Assembly: GCF_021864505.1 (NCBI RefSeq)
Contig: NZ_JAKJIB010000007.1
Span: 1 to 42,794 of the forward strand
Length of the DNA: 42,794 nucleotides
Direction of reading: 5' to 3'
Origin: Falsiroseomonas oryziterrae
Lineage (GTDB): Bacteria > Pseudomonadota > Alphaproteobacteria > Acetobacterales > Acetobacteraceae
Below are positions 1-10,084 of this stretch, in pieces. Every line of letters starts with the position of its first letter. Position 1 is the first letter of the stretch. The translations under genes and the position numbers were made by a program. The notes beneath the pieces are model-generated. The model was not told the origin of the DNA and ran no database searches. It saw only the letters and a list, made by a program, of their open reading frames with translations.

Positions 1-3
1 GGC

Positions 4-231
4 TCAGCGGCGCGGCGTGCGCGGCGGCGCCGGCTCGCGCGGCGGCGGGCTGCTGGCGATATCCGCCTCGAGCTCGCGGATGCGGGCCACCAGCGTCGTC
101 CGCAGCGAGGGCGACGACTGCGGCTTGAGGTTCGCCAGCGTCTCCTTCAGCTCGGCGAGCAGCCGCTTCTTCTCCTGCGGCGAGCGCCGGATCGGACGAT
201 TGTCGGAGAACTGTCCCTCGAAGGATCGCAT
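4..231 (-). CDS. Small hypothetical charged protein (75 aa)
   Basis: I do not recognise a family. The product is short, soluble-looking and highly charged. Residues about 15-58 (RSPQEKKRLLAELKETLANL onward) look helical and could form a coiled coil. The C-terminus is a Pro/Arg-rich tail (SSPPPREPAPPRTPRR) that is probably disordered. No signal peptide or membrane segment is visible. The ATG start is supported by a purine-rich GGGAGGGAC stretch a few bases upstream and by a candidate promoter further upstream. It is divergent from the Liv-type operon. It could be a small DNA- or protein-binding factor, but nothing in the sequence shows that. Confidence 0.6.
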   Translation of the reverse strand: MRSFEGQFSDNRPIRRSPQEKKRLLAELKETLANLKPQSSPSLRTTLVARIRELEADIASSPPPREPAPPRTPRR

Positions 232-266
232 GCCTTGTCCCTCCCCGGCTTCGGCTTCGATTGCCC

Positions 267-295
267 GGGTTAGGGGGGCTCGGCGCGCCCGTCAA
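267..295 (-). promoter_or_regulatory. Candidate sigma-70 promoter for the small gene
   Basis: On the minus strand, TTGACG (290-295) is followed after 17 nt by TAACCC (267-272), about 35 nt ahead of the ATG at 231. The -35 is nearly consensus and the -10 is weak, which is common in high-GC alphaproteobacteria. The rest of the 232-454 gap shows no convincing plus-strand promoter for the Liv-type operon. Confidence 0.4.
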
Positions 296-454
296 CGCGC
301 CGCCCTCGGCCGTTGCGCACGTCGGCGTGACGGTCGAGCCCGCCGCGCGGCAGTCGTCCGGACAACATCTTGCCTCCCGGCGCAGCCCGGCGCAGAAGAC
401 CGCAGGGGCGCGCCGCGGAGACGCCGCTGCCCGGCAAGCAGGGAGAACACGAGG

Positions 455-1672
455 ATGCCGACCGCCTTCACCGCTTCGCGCCGGGCCGTCCTGCTCGGCG
501 CCGCCGCGACGCTCGCCGCGCCGCGCATCGGCGGCGCGCAGCCGGCAGCCATCCGCCTCGGCATCCTCCAGCCGGTCACCGGCGCCCTGGCGCAGGACGG
601 CGAGTACGGTCGCCTGGGCGCCGAGCTCGCGATCCAGGAGATCAACGCGACGGGCGGCATCCGGGCGCTGGGTGGCGCGCAGATCCAGATGGTGTTCGGC
701 GATGCGCGCTCCACGCCGGAAGGCGGCACGGCCGAGGTCGAGCGCATGAACAGCGAGGGCGTGGTCGCGATCGTCGGCGGCTTCGCGAGCCCGATCGCGC
801 TGGCAGCGTCGCAGGCGGCGTCGCGCTACGACCTGCCCTATGTGGTGGATGTCGGCGTCTCCGACGCGATCGTCACGCGGGGGCTGCGCAACACCTTCCG
901 CTTCGGGCCGGGCTTCGGCGCGGTGACGGGGGCCGCGCTCGACAACCTCGTCACGCTGAACAACGCCGCCGGCCGCCCGGCCCGCACCGTCGTCGTGGTG
1001 CACGAGGACGGCCTGTTCGGCTCCGGCATGGCGCGGCTGATGCAGCAGCAACTGCCGCAGCGCGGCTTCGAGATCCTGGAGACGATCAGCCATCCGACGC
1101 CGGCGCGCGACATGTCGAACATCGCGCTGCGCATCCGCGCCCTGAACCCGGACCTGATCATCCCGAGCTCCTACTACGCCGAGTTCGTGCTGCTGTCGCA
1201 GACGCTGCAGCAGCGCCGCATCCGCCCGAAGGGCATCTACTGCGTGCTGAACGGCGCGGCGTCGAACTTCCGCTTCGTCCGCGAATTCCCGCAGGCCGCC
1301 AACCTGGTGATGGACGTCAACCACTGGGCCGATCCGCGTAAGCCGCGCACCGCGGAACTCCGCCGCCAGGTGGAGGCGACCAACCGCTTCTGGCTCTACA
1401 ACACGCCGCTGAACTACTCGGCGGTGATGCTCGTGGCCGACGCGCTGGAGCGCGCGGGCCGTGCGGACCGCAACGCCGTGATCGAGGCGCTGGCCGCCAC
1501 CGACGGCCGCTTCACGCGCCACATCATGCCGTATGGCCCGACGCGTTTCGTCAACGGCCAGAACCAGTCGGCGCAGGCGGTGAACACCCAGGTGATCGAC
1601 AACGACATCAAGGTGATCTTCCCGACCGACTTCGCCGACGCGCGCCCCGTCTTCCCCTGGCCCTCGATCTGA
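455..1672 (+). CDS. Branched-chain-amino-acid-type ABC transporter substrate-binding protein (Peripla_BP_6)
   Basis: Periplasmic binding protein of the HAAT (Liv) family, 405 aa. The N-terminus has twin arginines followed by a hydrophobic stretch (SRRAVLLGAAATLAAP, residues 8-23). Cleavage is likely near residue 29, so export may be by Tat. The mature start (IRLGILQPVTGALAQDGEYG) is the usual first strand and ligand-loop pattern of Peripla_BP_6 proteins. The ATG was chosen because GGGAGAACACGAGG precedes it and the signal peptide begins there; the frame stays open upstream but reads as low-complexity Arg/Ala. It is first in the operon, 6 nt before livH. Family members bind amino acids, amides, urea or aromatics, so the ligand is open. 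The downstream hydantoinase and isochorismatase genes hint at a nitrogenous compound. Confidence 0.92.
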   Translation: MPTAFTASRRAVLLGAAATLAAPRIGGAQPAAIRLGILQPVTGALAQDGEYGRLGAELAIQEINATGGIRALGGAQIQMVFGDARSTPEGGTAEVERMNSEGVVAIVGGFASPIALAASQAASRYDLPYVVDVGVSDAIVTRGLRNTFRFGPGFGAVTGAALDNLVTLNNAAGRPARTVVVVHEDGLFGSGMARLMQQQLPQRGFEILETISHPTPARDMSNIALRIRALNPDLIIPSSYYAEFVLLSQTLQQRRIRPKGIYCVLNGAASNFRFVREFPQAANLVMDVNHWADPRKPRTAELRRQVEATNRFWLYNTPLNYSAVMLVADALERAGRADRNAVIEALAATDGRFTRHIMPYGPTRFVNGQNQSAQAVNTQVIDNDIKVIFPTDFADARPVFPWPSI

Positions 1673-1678
1673 CCGTCT

Positions 1679-2557
1679 TTGCGATCCTATCCGCCTGAGA
1701 TCATCGGGGAGGCCGTGCTGAACGGCCTCCTCACCGGGGCCATCTACGGCCTGGTGGCGCTGGGGCTGACGCTGGTCTACGGCGTGCTCCACATCATCAA
1801 CTTCGCCCATGGCGCGCTGCTGACGCTGGCGATGTACGCCGCCTTCGTCGCCTGGAAGGTCTTCGGCCTCGACCCCTACGTCGCCATCCTGCCGCTGGTG
1901 CCGCTCTTCTACCTGCTCGGCTACGGCGTGCAGCGCTACGTGATCGGGCCGGCGAGCCGGGGCGAGGATTCGAACATCCTGCTCGTCACCCTCGGCCTCT
2001 CGATCGTCATCGAGAACATGATGCTGGCGATCTTCCGCTCCGACACGCTGTCGGTGCAGGTGCCCTACGCGATGGAGGTGGTGGAACTCGGGCCGATGCT
2101 GCTGGGCTTCCCGCGGGTCGTCGGCTTCGGCGTTGCGTTCGTCGTTGCGTTGGTGCTGTTCGTGCTGCTGACGATGACCGACACCGGCCGCGCGATCCGG
2201 GCCGTGGCGAAGGAACGTACTGGGGCCGCCCTGGTCGGCATCAACGTCAACCACGTCTATGCCGTCACCTTCGGCATCGGTGCCGCATGCCTCGCCGTCG
2301 CGGCCTGCCTGCTGCTGCCCTTCTTCTATGTCAGCCCGCGCGTCGGCAACGCTTTCGTCCTTGTTGCCTTTACCATCGTGGTGCTGGGCGGCATGGGGAG
2401 CGTGCCGGGCGCACTGCTGGGCGGGCTGTTCATCGGCGTGGTGGAGAGCCTGTCGGGTCTCTATTTCGGTGACAGCCTGGGCCAGATCGGCATCTTCCTG
2501 ATCTTCATCCTGGTCCTGCTGTTCCGCCCGACGGGCCTGTTCGGGGCCAAGGCGTGA
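1679..2557 (+). CDS. livH: Branched-chain-type ABC transporter permease LivH
   Basis: Inner-membrane permease of the HAAT family, 292 aa, normal length. The N-terminal pattern NGLLTGAIYGLVALGLTLVY followed by NFAHGALLT (residues 41-49) is characteristic of LivH. About eight hydrophobic segments follow, ending in a short LLFRPTGLFG tail. The start is an unusual TTG with no clear ribosome-binding site. An alternative GTG at 1715 has GGGGAGG too close to it to look functional. Translation probably depends on re-initiation from the binding-protein gene 6 nt upstream. It pairs with LivM, with which it overlaps by 4 nt. Confidence 0.92.
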   Translation: MRSYPPEIIGEAVLNGLLTGAIYGLVALGLTLVYGVLHIINFAHGALLTLAMYAAFVAWKVFGLDPYVAILPLVPLFYLLGYGVQRYVIGPASRGEDSNILLVTLGLSIVIENMMLAIFRSDTLSVQVPYAMEVVELGPMLLGFPRVVGFGVAFVVALVLFVLLTMTDTGRAIRAVAKERTGAALVGINVNHVYAVTFGIGAACLAVAACLLLPFFYVSPRVGNAFVLVAFTIVVLGGMGSVPGALLGGLFIGVVESLSGLYFGDSLGQIGIFLIFILVLLFRPTGLFGAKA

Positions 2558-3504
2558 GCACGCGCGACCTGGTGCCCATCCTGGTGTTCGCGGCGGTGGC
2601 GGCGCTGCTGCCGGTCTTCGTCACCGCGAACACCTGGCTGAACTTCGCCGTCTTCACCCTGATCATCTGCCTCGCCGCCCAGGGCTGGAACATCCTCGGC
2701 GGCTATGGCGGGCAGTACAGCTTCGGCCACGCCGCCTTCTTCGGCACCGCCGCCTATGCCACCGCCATCCTGCAGGTCCGTTACGGGGTGAACCCCTATC
2801 TCGGCTTCGGCTTCGGGATCGCGGCGGCCGCTGTCGTCGGCTGGATCATCGGCGCTCTGTCCTTCCGCTCCGGCCTGCGCGGCAGCTACTTCGCGCTTGT
2901 CACCCTGGCCTTCGCCGAGGTCTTCCGGGTGCTGGCCAACGCATCGGAGATGACGGGCGGGGCCGCGGGCATCCTCATCCGCCTCGACGTGCGGCCGGAG
3001 AATTTCCAGTTCGCCTCCCGCGCCACCTTCTACTGGATTGCCCTGGCGCTTGTCGTCGCGGCGCTGGTCGTGACCCGCGCGCTGGAGCGCTCGCGCCTCG
3101 GCGCACAACTCGTCGCCGTACGGGAGAACGAGAGCGCGGCGCGGGCGCTCGGCGTGGATGCGCTGCAGGTGAAGCTCTCCGCCATCGCGCTGTCCGCCGC
3201 CATCACCGGCGCGGCCGGTGCGCTCTACGCGCAGTACTTCCTCTACCTCGACGCCAACATCGCCTATGGCACCTGGATCAGCGTGGAGGCGCTGCTGGCG
3301 CCGATCATCGGTGGTGCGGGGACGGTCTTCGGACCCGTGCTCGGCGGCATCATCCTGCATGGCCTGTCGGAGTTCACCAAGTCGCTTGTGGGCCGCATCC
3401 CCGGCGTGGACCTGGTCATCTTCGGCATCCTGCTGATCGTCGTCGTGCGCTTTCCGCCGCGTGAGATCCCGGGGCTGATCCGGATGTGGCGGGGGCGGCG
3501 ATGA
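2554..3504 (+). CDS. livM: Branched-chain-type ABC transporter permease LivM
   Basis: Second inner-membrane permease of the importer, 316 aa. The LivM signature GWNILGGYGGQYSFGHA lies at residues 44-60. ENESAARALG (191-200) matches the cytoplasmic loop that contacts the ATPases. Multiple hydrophobic helices and the terminal LIVVVRFPPREIPGL complete the family pattern. The GTG start lies inside the livH stop (GTGA overlap), so the two permeases are translationally coupled. The 3' end overlaps livG by ATGA. Confidence 0.92.
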   Translation: MSTRDLVPILVFAAVAALLPVFVTANTWLNFAVFTLIICLAAQGWNILGGYGGQYSFGHAAFFGTAAYATAILQVRYGVNPYLGFGFGIAAAAVVGWIIGALSFRSGLRGSYFALVTLAFAEVFRVLANASEMTGGAAGILIRLDVRPENFQFASRATFYWIALALVVAALVVTRALERSRLGAQLVAVRENESAARALGVDALQVKLSAIALSAAITGAAGALYAQYFLYLDANIAYGTWISVEALLAPIIGGAGTVFGPVLGGIILHGLSEFTKSLVGRIPGVDLVIFGILLIVVVRFPPREIPGLIRMWRGRR

Positions 3505-4251
3505 TCAAGCCCGATCCCGCCTTCCTCTCCGTCCACTCGGTCTCGAAGCGCTTCGGTGGCCTTCTCGCCGTCTCCGATGCCAGCTTCACCGTGGCGGAAG
3601 GCAGCATCACCGGCCTGATCGGCCCGAACGGCGCCGGTAAGACCACGCTCTTCGCCATCGTCTCCGGCTTCGAGAAGCCGACGAGCGGCAACGTCCTCTG
3701 GCGCGGCGAGGAGATCACCGGCCGCCCGCCGCACCTGCTCGCCCGCGACGGCATCGCACGCACCTTCCAGATCGTGCAGCCTTTCGCGGGGCTCAGCGTG
3801 CGCGAGAATATCGCGGTCGGCGCCTTCCTCCGCCACCGGCGGCGCGCGGAGGCGATCGCGGTCGCGGAGCAGGTGGCGGAACGCGTCGGCCTTTCGCGCG
3901 ATCTCGACAAGCCCGCCGCGGCGCTCACGGTGGCGGGACGCAAGCGCGTGGAACTCGCCAAGGCGCTCGCGACCGGCCCGAAGCTGCTGCTGCTCGACGA
4001 GGTGCTGGCCGGCCTCAACCCGTCCGAAGTGCGCGACATCGTCCCGGTGATCCGCGCGATCCGCGACGGCGGCATCACCGTCTTCATGATTGAGCATGTG
4101 ATGCAGGCGGTCATGAACCTCTGCGAGGCGGTGCATGTGCTCGCGCAGGGCCGCATCATCGCCGGCGGCACCCCCGCCCAGGTCGTGCGCGACCCGGCCG
4201 TGGTCGAGGCCTATCTCGGCCATGGCGCGGCAACCAGGCTGGCGGGCCAGC

Positions 4252-4259
<8 letters not shown>
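3501..4259 (+). CDS. livG: Branched-chain-type ABC transporter ATP-binding protein LivG
   Basis: Cytoplasmic ATPase, 252 aa. Walker A is GPNGAGKT (residues 41-48), the Q-loop Gln is at 90, Walker B is LLLLDE (162-167) and the H-loop His is at 199. The ABC signature is the divergent LTVAGRKR (142-149) with DEVLAGL after Walker B. This is a known variant among LivG-like ATPases, so I do not treat it as inactivation. The ATG at 3501 overlaps the livM stop (ATGA). A GTG 15 nt upstream is possible but fits the operon spacing less well. Confidence 0.92.
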
Positions 4260-4953
<694 letters not shown>

Positions 4954-4963
4954 GGAGCGTTGC

Positions 4964-6355
4964 ATGGCCATCGTGACCAAGGGCGTGGAGCCGGCCTCGG
5001 TGCTGATGGCGGCGCCACCGCCGGCCTGGCTCGAGGAATGGTGCGGCTTCGCCGCCCGGCTGCGCTTCGCCGACCTGCCCGCCGAGGTGGCGCAGCGGAC
5101 GCGACTCGCGCTGCTCGACAGCATCGGCGCCATCGCCGCCGGCGCGCAGGAAGCCGAGGTGCAGGCGCTGGCGGCGCGAATGGTGGCGCGGGAAGGCGCG
5201 GGGGAGGCGCCGGTGATCGGCCTGCCGCTCGCGGCGCGGCCGGGGACGGCTGCGTTCCTGAACGGCACCGCGGGCACCATGCTGGAGCTGGACGAGGGCA
5301 ACCAATATGCACGTGGCCATCCCGCCATCCATGTCGTGCCGGCGCTGCTCGCCGCGCCGCGCGGCGACGGCGCGGCGCTGCTGGCGGCGCTCGCCCTCGG
5401 CTACGAGTTCGGCAGCCGCGTCGGCATCGCGAGCAAGCTGAATGTCGCGATGCATCCGCATGGCACCTGGGGCACGCTGGGGGCGGCGATCGGGATCGCC
5501 AAGCTGCATGGCGCGACGGCGGATGAGTTCCGCGGCGTCGTGAACATGGCGGCCTCGCTCGGCCTCGCGACGTCCCGCAAGACGATGCTCGAGGGCGGCA
5601 CGGTTCGGAACACCTATGCCGGCGTGTCCAACATGCTCGGCCTGACCGTGTGGGACCTCGTGCGCGCCGGCTTCGAGGGCGAACGCGACGGCGTCGGCAC
5701 CGTCTTCGGCCATGTCAGCGCAACCGAGTTCCGGCCGGAAGAGATGACGCGCGAGCTCGGCTCGCGCTGGGAGATCGCGCGCAACTACTTCAAGCGCCAC
5801 GCGGCCTGCCGATACACCCATGGCGCGCTCGATGCGCTCGGCCTGATCCTGGCGCGGACCGGCGCGCTGCAGCCCGACCAGGTGCGCTCCATCGAGGTGG
5901 ATACCTATGTCTGGGCGGCGCAGCTCGACAGCCCGCTCGCGCCGAACATGCTGGCGGCCAAGTTCAGCATCCCCTTCGCTCTGGCGACCACGATCGTGCA
6001 TGGCGCCGCGACCGTGCCGGCCTTCCGTGGCCCGGCGCGCGAGAATCCGGCGGTGCAGGCGCTGGCGCAGCGCGTGATGGTCAACGAGGACCCGGCGCTG
6101 ACGGCGCAGCTGCCTGGCCTGCGTCCGGCGCGCCTGCGCATCACCATGCAGGACGGGACTGTCCACGCGGCCGAGGTCACGACGAACCGCGGCGACACCG
6201 AGGACCCCTACACCGAGGCCGAGGTCCGCGCGAAGTTCCGGGAACTGGCCGACCCGGTCTATGGCGCGGCGCGCGCGCAGGCGATCGAGGAGGCGGTGCT
6301 CGCGCTCGGCCCGCACCAGGAAGCCGCCGCGCTGACGGAGCTGATGGCGCGATGA
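4964..6355 (+). CDS. MmgE/PrpD family protein
   Basis: 463-aa soluble protein of the MmgE/PrpD fold, which includes 2-methylcitrate dehydratase, cis-aconitate decarboxylase and many uncharacterised catabolic enzymes. The N-terminal helix pattern (FADLPAEVAQRTRLALLDSI) and the LDEGNQYARGHPAIHVVPAL region near residue 110 are family hallmarks. The later segment RHAACRYTHGALDAL, with its Cys/His content, matches the substrate lid region. GAGGAG lies 7 nt before the ATG. No methylcitrate synthase or lyase is nearby, so a propionate role is unlikely. Its place between an importer and hydantoinase genes suggests dehydration or isomerisation of an imported compound. The reaction is unknown. Confidence 0.88.
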   Translation: MAIVTKGVEPASVLMAAPPPAWLEEWCGFAARLRFADLPAEVAQRTRLALLDSIGAIAAGAQEAEVQALAARMVAREGAGEAPVIGLPLAARPGTAAFLNGTAGTMLELDEGNQYARGHPAIHVVPALLAAPRGDGAALLAALALGYEFGSRVGIASKLNVAMHPHGTWGTLGAAIGIAKLHGATADEFRGVVNMAASLGLATSRKTMLEGGTVRNTYAGVSNMLGLTVWDLVRAGFEGERDGVGTVFGHVSATEFRPEEMTRELGSRWEIARNYFKRHAACRYTHGALDALGLILARTGALQPDQVRSIEVDTYVWAAQLDSPLAPNMLAAKFSIPFALATTIVHGAATVPAFRGPARENPAVQALAQRVMVNEDPALTAQLPGLRPARLRITMQDGTVHAAEVTTNRGDTEDPYTEAEVRAKFRELADPVYGAARAQAIEEAVLALGPHQEAAALTELMAR

Positions 6356-8028
6356 GTTTGGATCCCGTCACGCTGGCCGTCCTCAAGGGCCGGCTGGAGC
6401 AGATCGCGGACGAGATGGACGCGACGCTCTACCGCAGCGCCTTCAACCCGATCATCGCGGAGGCGCGCGACGCCTGCCACGGTCTCTACCACGCGGAGAC
6501 CGGTGCGACGCTCGTGCAGGGCACGAAGGGCCTGCCGATCTTCGTTGGCGCCATGTCCTTCGCCGTGCAGGCGGTGATCCGGCGCGTGCAGAACGGCACG
6601 CCGCTCGACCCCGGCGACACCTTCATCTTCAACGATCCCTATGAAGGCGGGACGCATCTCAACGACTTCCGCCTGGTACGCCCGATCTTCCGCAACGGCC
6701 AGCTGTTCTGCTGGGTGGCGAGCGTCGGGCATTGGCTCGACATCGGCGGCAACGTGCCGGGCGGCTACAATCCGCGCGCGACCGAGAGCCACCAGGAAGG
6801 CGTGCGCATCCCGCCCGTGAAGCTGATCCGCGCAGGTGTGATGCAGCAGGACGTGCTGGACATCCTCGCCGCCAACACCCGCGTGCCGCAATCCAACTGG
6901 GGCGACCTGAACGGCCAGCTTAACGCCCTCGATCTTGGCGAGCGCCGGCTGATCCAGCTGATCGAGGAGCATGGAGAGGCGAAGCTGCAGGCCGCCTTCA
7001 CGGCCCTCGCGGATCGCGCGGCGGCGTTGATGGAAGCCGAGATCCGCACGCTGCCGGAGGGCAGCTACAGCTTCGAGGACTACCTCGACAATGACGGCGT
7101 CACCGACGAGAAGCTGACCATCGCGCTCGACATGACGCTGCGCGACGGGCGGATGCTGCTCGACTTCTCGCGCAGCAGCCCGGCCTGCCTCGGCCCGATC
7201 AACATCAGCCGCGCGACCAGCGTCGCCGCCTGCTACGTCGCGCTGAAGCATGCCTTTCCCGACGTTCCCGCCAATGCCGGCGTGCTGCGGCCGATCGAGT
7301 TCGTGATCCCCGACAGCACGCTGCTCGGAGCCGGACCGCCGCGGCCGGTCGCCGGCTACACCGAGACCATCCTGCGCCTGATCGGCGTCATCTTCGGCGC
7401 GCTCGGCAAGGCGGTGCCGGAACGTGCGACGGCCGCACCCTTCGGCACCATCAACGCGCTCTCGCTGTCGGGCCAGCGCGCGGACGGCACGCGCTGGGTG
7501 ATGTTCTCCTTCTTCGGCGGCGGCTTCGGCGGCAATCCGGAGACGGATGGGCTGCACCACGCCAACAACCCGATCTCCACCGCGACGATCCCGCCGGCCG
7601 AGATCCTGGAGGCCGCCTATCCGGTGATGTTCACCCAATGGGCGCTGCGGCCCGATTCCGGCGGCGCCGGCCTGCATCGCGGCGGCGTCGGCGCGATCTA
7701 CGAGATCGAGGCGCTGTCGCCCGGCACGACGGAGATCGCGCTGCTTGGCGAGCGCGGCCGCTATGCGCCCTTCGGCGTCACCGGCGGCCATGACGGAGCG
7801 CTGACACGCTTCGCCTGGCAGACGCCGGAGGGCTGGGAGAGGCCGCCCATGGCCAGCAAGGTGGTCGGCGTGAAGATCCAGGCTGGGCAGCGCGTGCGCC
7901 TCGAATCTCCCGGCGGCGGCGGCTGGGGCGATCCGGCGCAGCGCCCGCGCGAGGCGGTGGTGCGCGACATCCGCCTCGGCTTCGTCACCCCCGACGCCGC
8001 GGCGCGCGACTACGGATACCGGGCATGA
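6352..8028 (+). CDS. Hydantoinase B / oxoprolinase family protein (HyuB-like)
   Basis: 558 aa, the usual length of the B subunit of ATP-dependent hydantoinase/oxoprolinase and of the related acetone and acetophenone carboxylase subunits. The start DPVTLAVLKGRLEQIADEMD, the metal-site motif NDPYEGGTHLND (94-105), the GGGFGGNPETDG segment and the C-terminal SPGGGGWGDPAQR are all conserved. The ATG overlaps the prpD-like stop (ATGA). It partners with the HyuA-like protein encoded immediately downstream to form one ATP-using ring-opening or carboxylating enzyme. The gene order B then A occurs in many proteobacterial operons. The substrate is not determinable from sequence. Confidence 0.92.
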   Translation: MSLDPVTLAVLKGRLEQIADEMDATLYRSAFNPIIAEARDACHGLYHAETGATLVQGTKGLPIFVGAMSFAVQAVIRRVQNGTPLDPGDTFIFNDPYEGGTHLNDFRLVRPIFRNGQLFCWVASVGHWLDIGGNVPGGYNPRATESHQEGVRIPPVKLIRAGVMQQDVLDILAANTRVPQSNWGDLNGQLNALDLGERRLIQLIEEHGEAKLQAAFTALADRAAALMEAEIRTLPEGSYSFEDYLDNDGVTDEKLTIALDMTLRDGRMLLDFSRSSPACLGPINISRATSVAACYVALKHAFPDVPANAGVLRPIEFVIPDSTLLGAGPPRPVAGYTETILRLIGVIFGALGKAVPERATAAPFGTINALSLSGQRADGTRWVMFSFFGGGFGGNPETDGLHHANNPISTATIPPAEILEAAYPVMFTQWALRPDSGGAGLHRGGVGAIYEIEALSPGTTEIALLGERGRYAPFGVTGGHDGALTRFAWQTPEGWERPPMASKVVGVKIQAGQRVRLESPGGGGWGDPAQRPREAVVRDIRLGFVTPDAAARDYGYRA

Positions 8029-10079
8029 GCGGCAAGCCGATCGTCGGCGTCGATGTCGGCGGCACCTTCACCGACCTGTTCCTGTTCGACCCCGGCAGCA
8101 ACGCCTTCCGCACCGCCAAGGTGCCGTCCAACCGCGGCGACGAGGCGGTGGGCTTCATGAACGGCCTGCGTGCCCTCGGCGGCCCCGCCGGCTTCGAGGC
8201 GATCGTGCACGGCACAACGGTCGGCACGAACGCGCTGCTCGAGCGCAAGGGCGCGCGGCTCGGCGTGATCACCACGCAAGGCTTCCGCGACGTGCTGGAG
8301 ATGCGCCGGCGCGACCGTCCGCGGACCTGGGGCCTCTGGGGCGAGTTTTCCCCGGTTGCCGAGCGCGACATGCGGGTCGAGGTACCGGAACGCACGCTGG
8401 CCAACGGCACGGTCCACACGAAGGTGGACCTCGCCGCCGTGCAGGATGCGGCGCGCGCTTTGCTGGCGCGGGGCGCCGAGGCCTGTGCGATCGTCTTCAT
8501 CAACAGCTACGCCAATCCGGAGAACGAGCGCGCGGCGGCTGCGGCGGTCCGCGCGATCTGGCCCAACCCGCATGTCAGCGTGTCGTCGGAGATCCTGCCG
8601 GAGATCCGCGAGTTCGAGCGCGCCTCGACCACCGCGCTCAACGCCTATCTGCAGCCCGTCGTCGCCAGCTATCTCGGCAAGCTCGAAGGCGCGCTGGACG
8701 GCGCCGGCTTCGATGGCCGCTTCCACATCGTGCAGTCGAATGGCGGCATCATGTCCACCGCGACGGCGCGCGGCATCCCGGCGCGCACGGCGCTGTCCGG
8801 CCCCGCCGCAGGCGTGATCGCGGCGGCCGCCATCGCCCGCGCGGCCGGATTCGAGAATGCGATCACCTGCGACCTCGGCGGCACCTCCTTCGACGTCTCG
8901 CTCGTCACCGGCGGGCGGATGGAGCTCGCGGCGCAGGCAACGATCGACTTCGGCCTCGTCATCCGCAGCCCGATGATCGAGATCACGACGATCGGCGCCG
9001 GCGGCGGATCGATCGCCCATGTCGATCGCGGTGGCCTGCTTCAGGTGGGACCCGAGAGCGCCGGCAGCCGGCCGGGACCGGTCTGCTATGGCCAGGGCAA
9101 CACGCGCCCGACGCTGACCGACGCCAATGTCGTACTCGGCCGGATCAACGCCGACCGGCCGATCGGCGGCGCACTCACGCGCCTCGACGTCGAGGGCGCC
9201 AAGGCCGCGATTGCGGAACATGTCGGTACGCCGCTCGGTCTCGACGCCATGACGGCTGCCGAGGCGATCGTGCGCGTTGCGAATGCGCGCATGGCCGGCG
9301 CGATCCGGCTGGTTTCGATCGAGCGCGGCCATGATCCGCAGAGCTTCGTCGCGCTTCCCCCCGGCGGCGGCGGTGCGCTGCATGTCGGCGCGCTGATCAA
9401 GGAAGTGGGCCTCAAGGCTGCGCTGGTGCCGCGCTTCCCGGGCGTGACCTCCGCGCTCGGCTGCGTCATCGCCGATGTGCGCCACGACCAGGTGCGCACG
9501 CTGAATCTCGCGCTTGAGGGGCTGGACGCCGCCGCGCTCGACCGCCGCATGGTGGAGGAAGCCGCCGCCGCGCGCGCCGTCGTAGAGGCAGCCGGCCTGC
9601 CTGTCGCGCGGCTCGAGATCCGCTTCGAGCTCGACATGCATTACGCCGGCCAGACGCACACGGTCGGCGTGCCGCTGCCCGTGCATGTCATCGGCGACAC
9701 GACGGGCGTGTCGGAGGCGATCATCCGCGGCGCCTTCGAGGCCGCCTACCAGCAGGCCTTCTCGCGGCTGCTGCCCGGCCTGCCGGTGCGCATCGTGACG
9801 CTGCGCACGGCGGCGATCGGCATCCGCCCGGACTTCGATCTCGCTGCACTCGCGCCGCCAGCGGATGCGACGCTGGACGGCGCGGCGCGCGGCGCGCGGC
9901 AGGTCTGGTTCGACGGCGCGTGGCATGCCGCGACGGTGTGGTCGCGGCTCGACCTGCCGGTCGGCGCGCTGGTGCATGGCCCCGCCATCCTCGAGCAGCC
10001 GGACGCGACGGTGGTGGTGGATCCCGACCTCACCGCCCGCGTGGACCGCTTCGGCAACCTGATCATCGAGCGCGAGTGA
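8025..10079 (+). CDS. Hydantoinase A / oxoprolinase family protein (HyuA-like)
   Basis: 684 aa. The ATP-grasping actin/hexokinase-like core shows phosphate-1 GVDVGGTFTD (8-17), HGTTVGTNALLERKG (62-76) and a second phosphate motif CDLGGTSFDVSLV near residue 285. The C-terminal third carries the usual beta-rich tail ending TARVDRFGNLIIE. The start overlaps hyuB by ATGA. In characterised relatives this subunit phosphorylates the substrate carbonyl or amide oxygen so that the B subunit can hydrolyse or carboxylate it. Hydantoin-type rings, 5-oxoproline and ketones are all known substrates. No gamma subunit of acetone carboxylase is present, which favours a hydrolase role. Confidence 0.92.
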   Translation: MSGKPIVGVDVGGTFTDLFLFDPGSNAFRTAKVPSNRGDEAVGFMNGLRALGGPAGFEAIVHGTTVGTNALLERKGARLGVITTQGFRDVLEMRRRDRPRTWGLWGEFSPVAERDMRVEVPERTLANGTVHTKVDLAAVQDAARALLARGAEACAIVFINSYANPENERAAAAAVRAIWPNPHVSVSSEILPEIREFERASTTALNAYLQPVVASYLGKLEGALDGAGFDGRFHIVQSNGGIMSTATARGIPARTALSGPAAGVIAAAAIARAAGFENAITCDLGGTSFDVSLVTGGRMELAAQATIDFGLVIRSPMIEITTIGAGGGSIAHVDRGGLLQVGPESAGSRPGPVCYGQGNTRPTLTDANVVLGRINADRPIGGALTRLDVEGAKAAIAEHVGTPLGLDAMTAAEAIVRVANARMAGAIRLVSIERGHDPQSFVALPPGGGGALHVGALIKEVGLKAALVPRFPGVTSALGCVIADVRHDQVRTLNLALEGLDAAALDRRMVEEAAAARAVVEAAGLPVARLEIRFELDMHYAGQTHTVGVPLPVHVIGDTTGVSEAIIRGAFEAAYQQAFSRLLPGLPVRIVTLRTAAIGIRPDFDLAALAPPADATLDGAARGARQVWFDGAWHAATVWSRLDLPVGALVHGPAILEQPDATVVVDPDLTARVDRFGNLIIERE

Positions 10080-10084
10080 CGCCC

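Noticed and set aside
17-454. N-terminal extension of the Liv-type binding protein
   Set aside because: The frame is open but reads as Arg/Ser/Ala low complexity, runs antisense to the small gene, and would bury the signal peptide. The ATG at 455 has a ribosome-binding site.
3924-3947. Degenerate ABC signature in LivG (LTVAGRKR instead of LSGGQ) as a sign of inactivation
   Set aside because: This variant is known among LivG-type ATPases, and Walker A, Walker B and the H-loop are intact.
8010-9977. 655-codon open frame antisense to hyuA
   Set aside because: Its product is Arg/Asp/His-rich without recognisable domains. It arises from the high third-position GC of the sense gene, and hyuA has clear family motifs.
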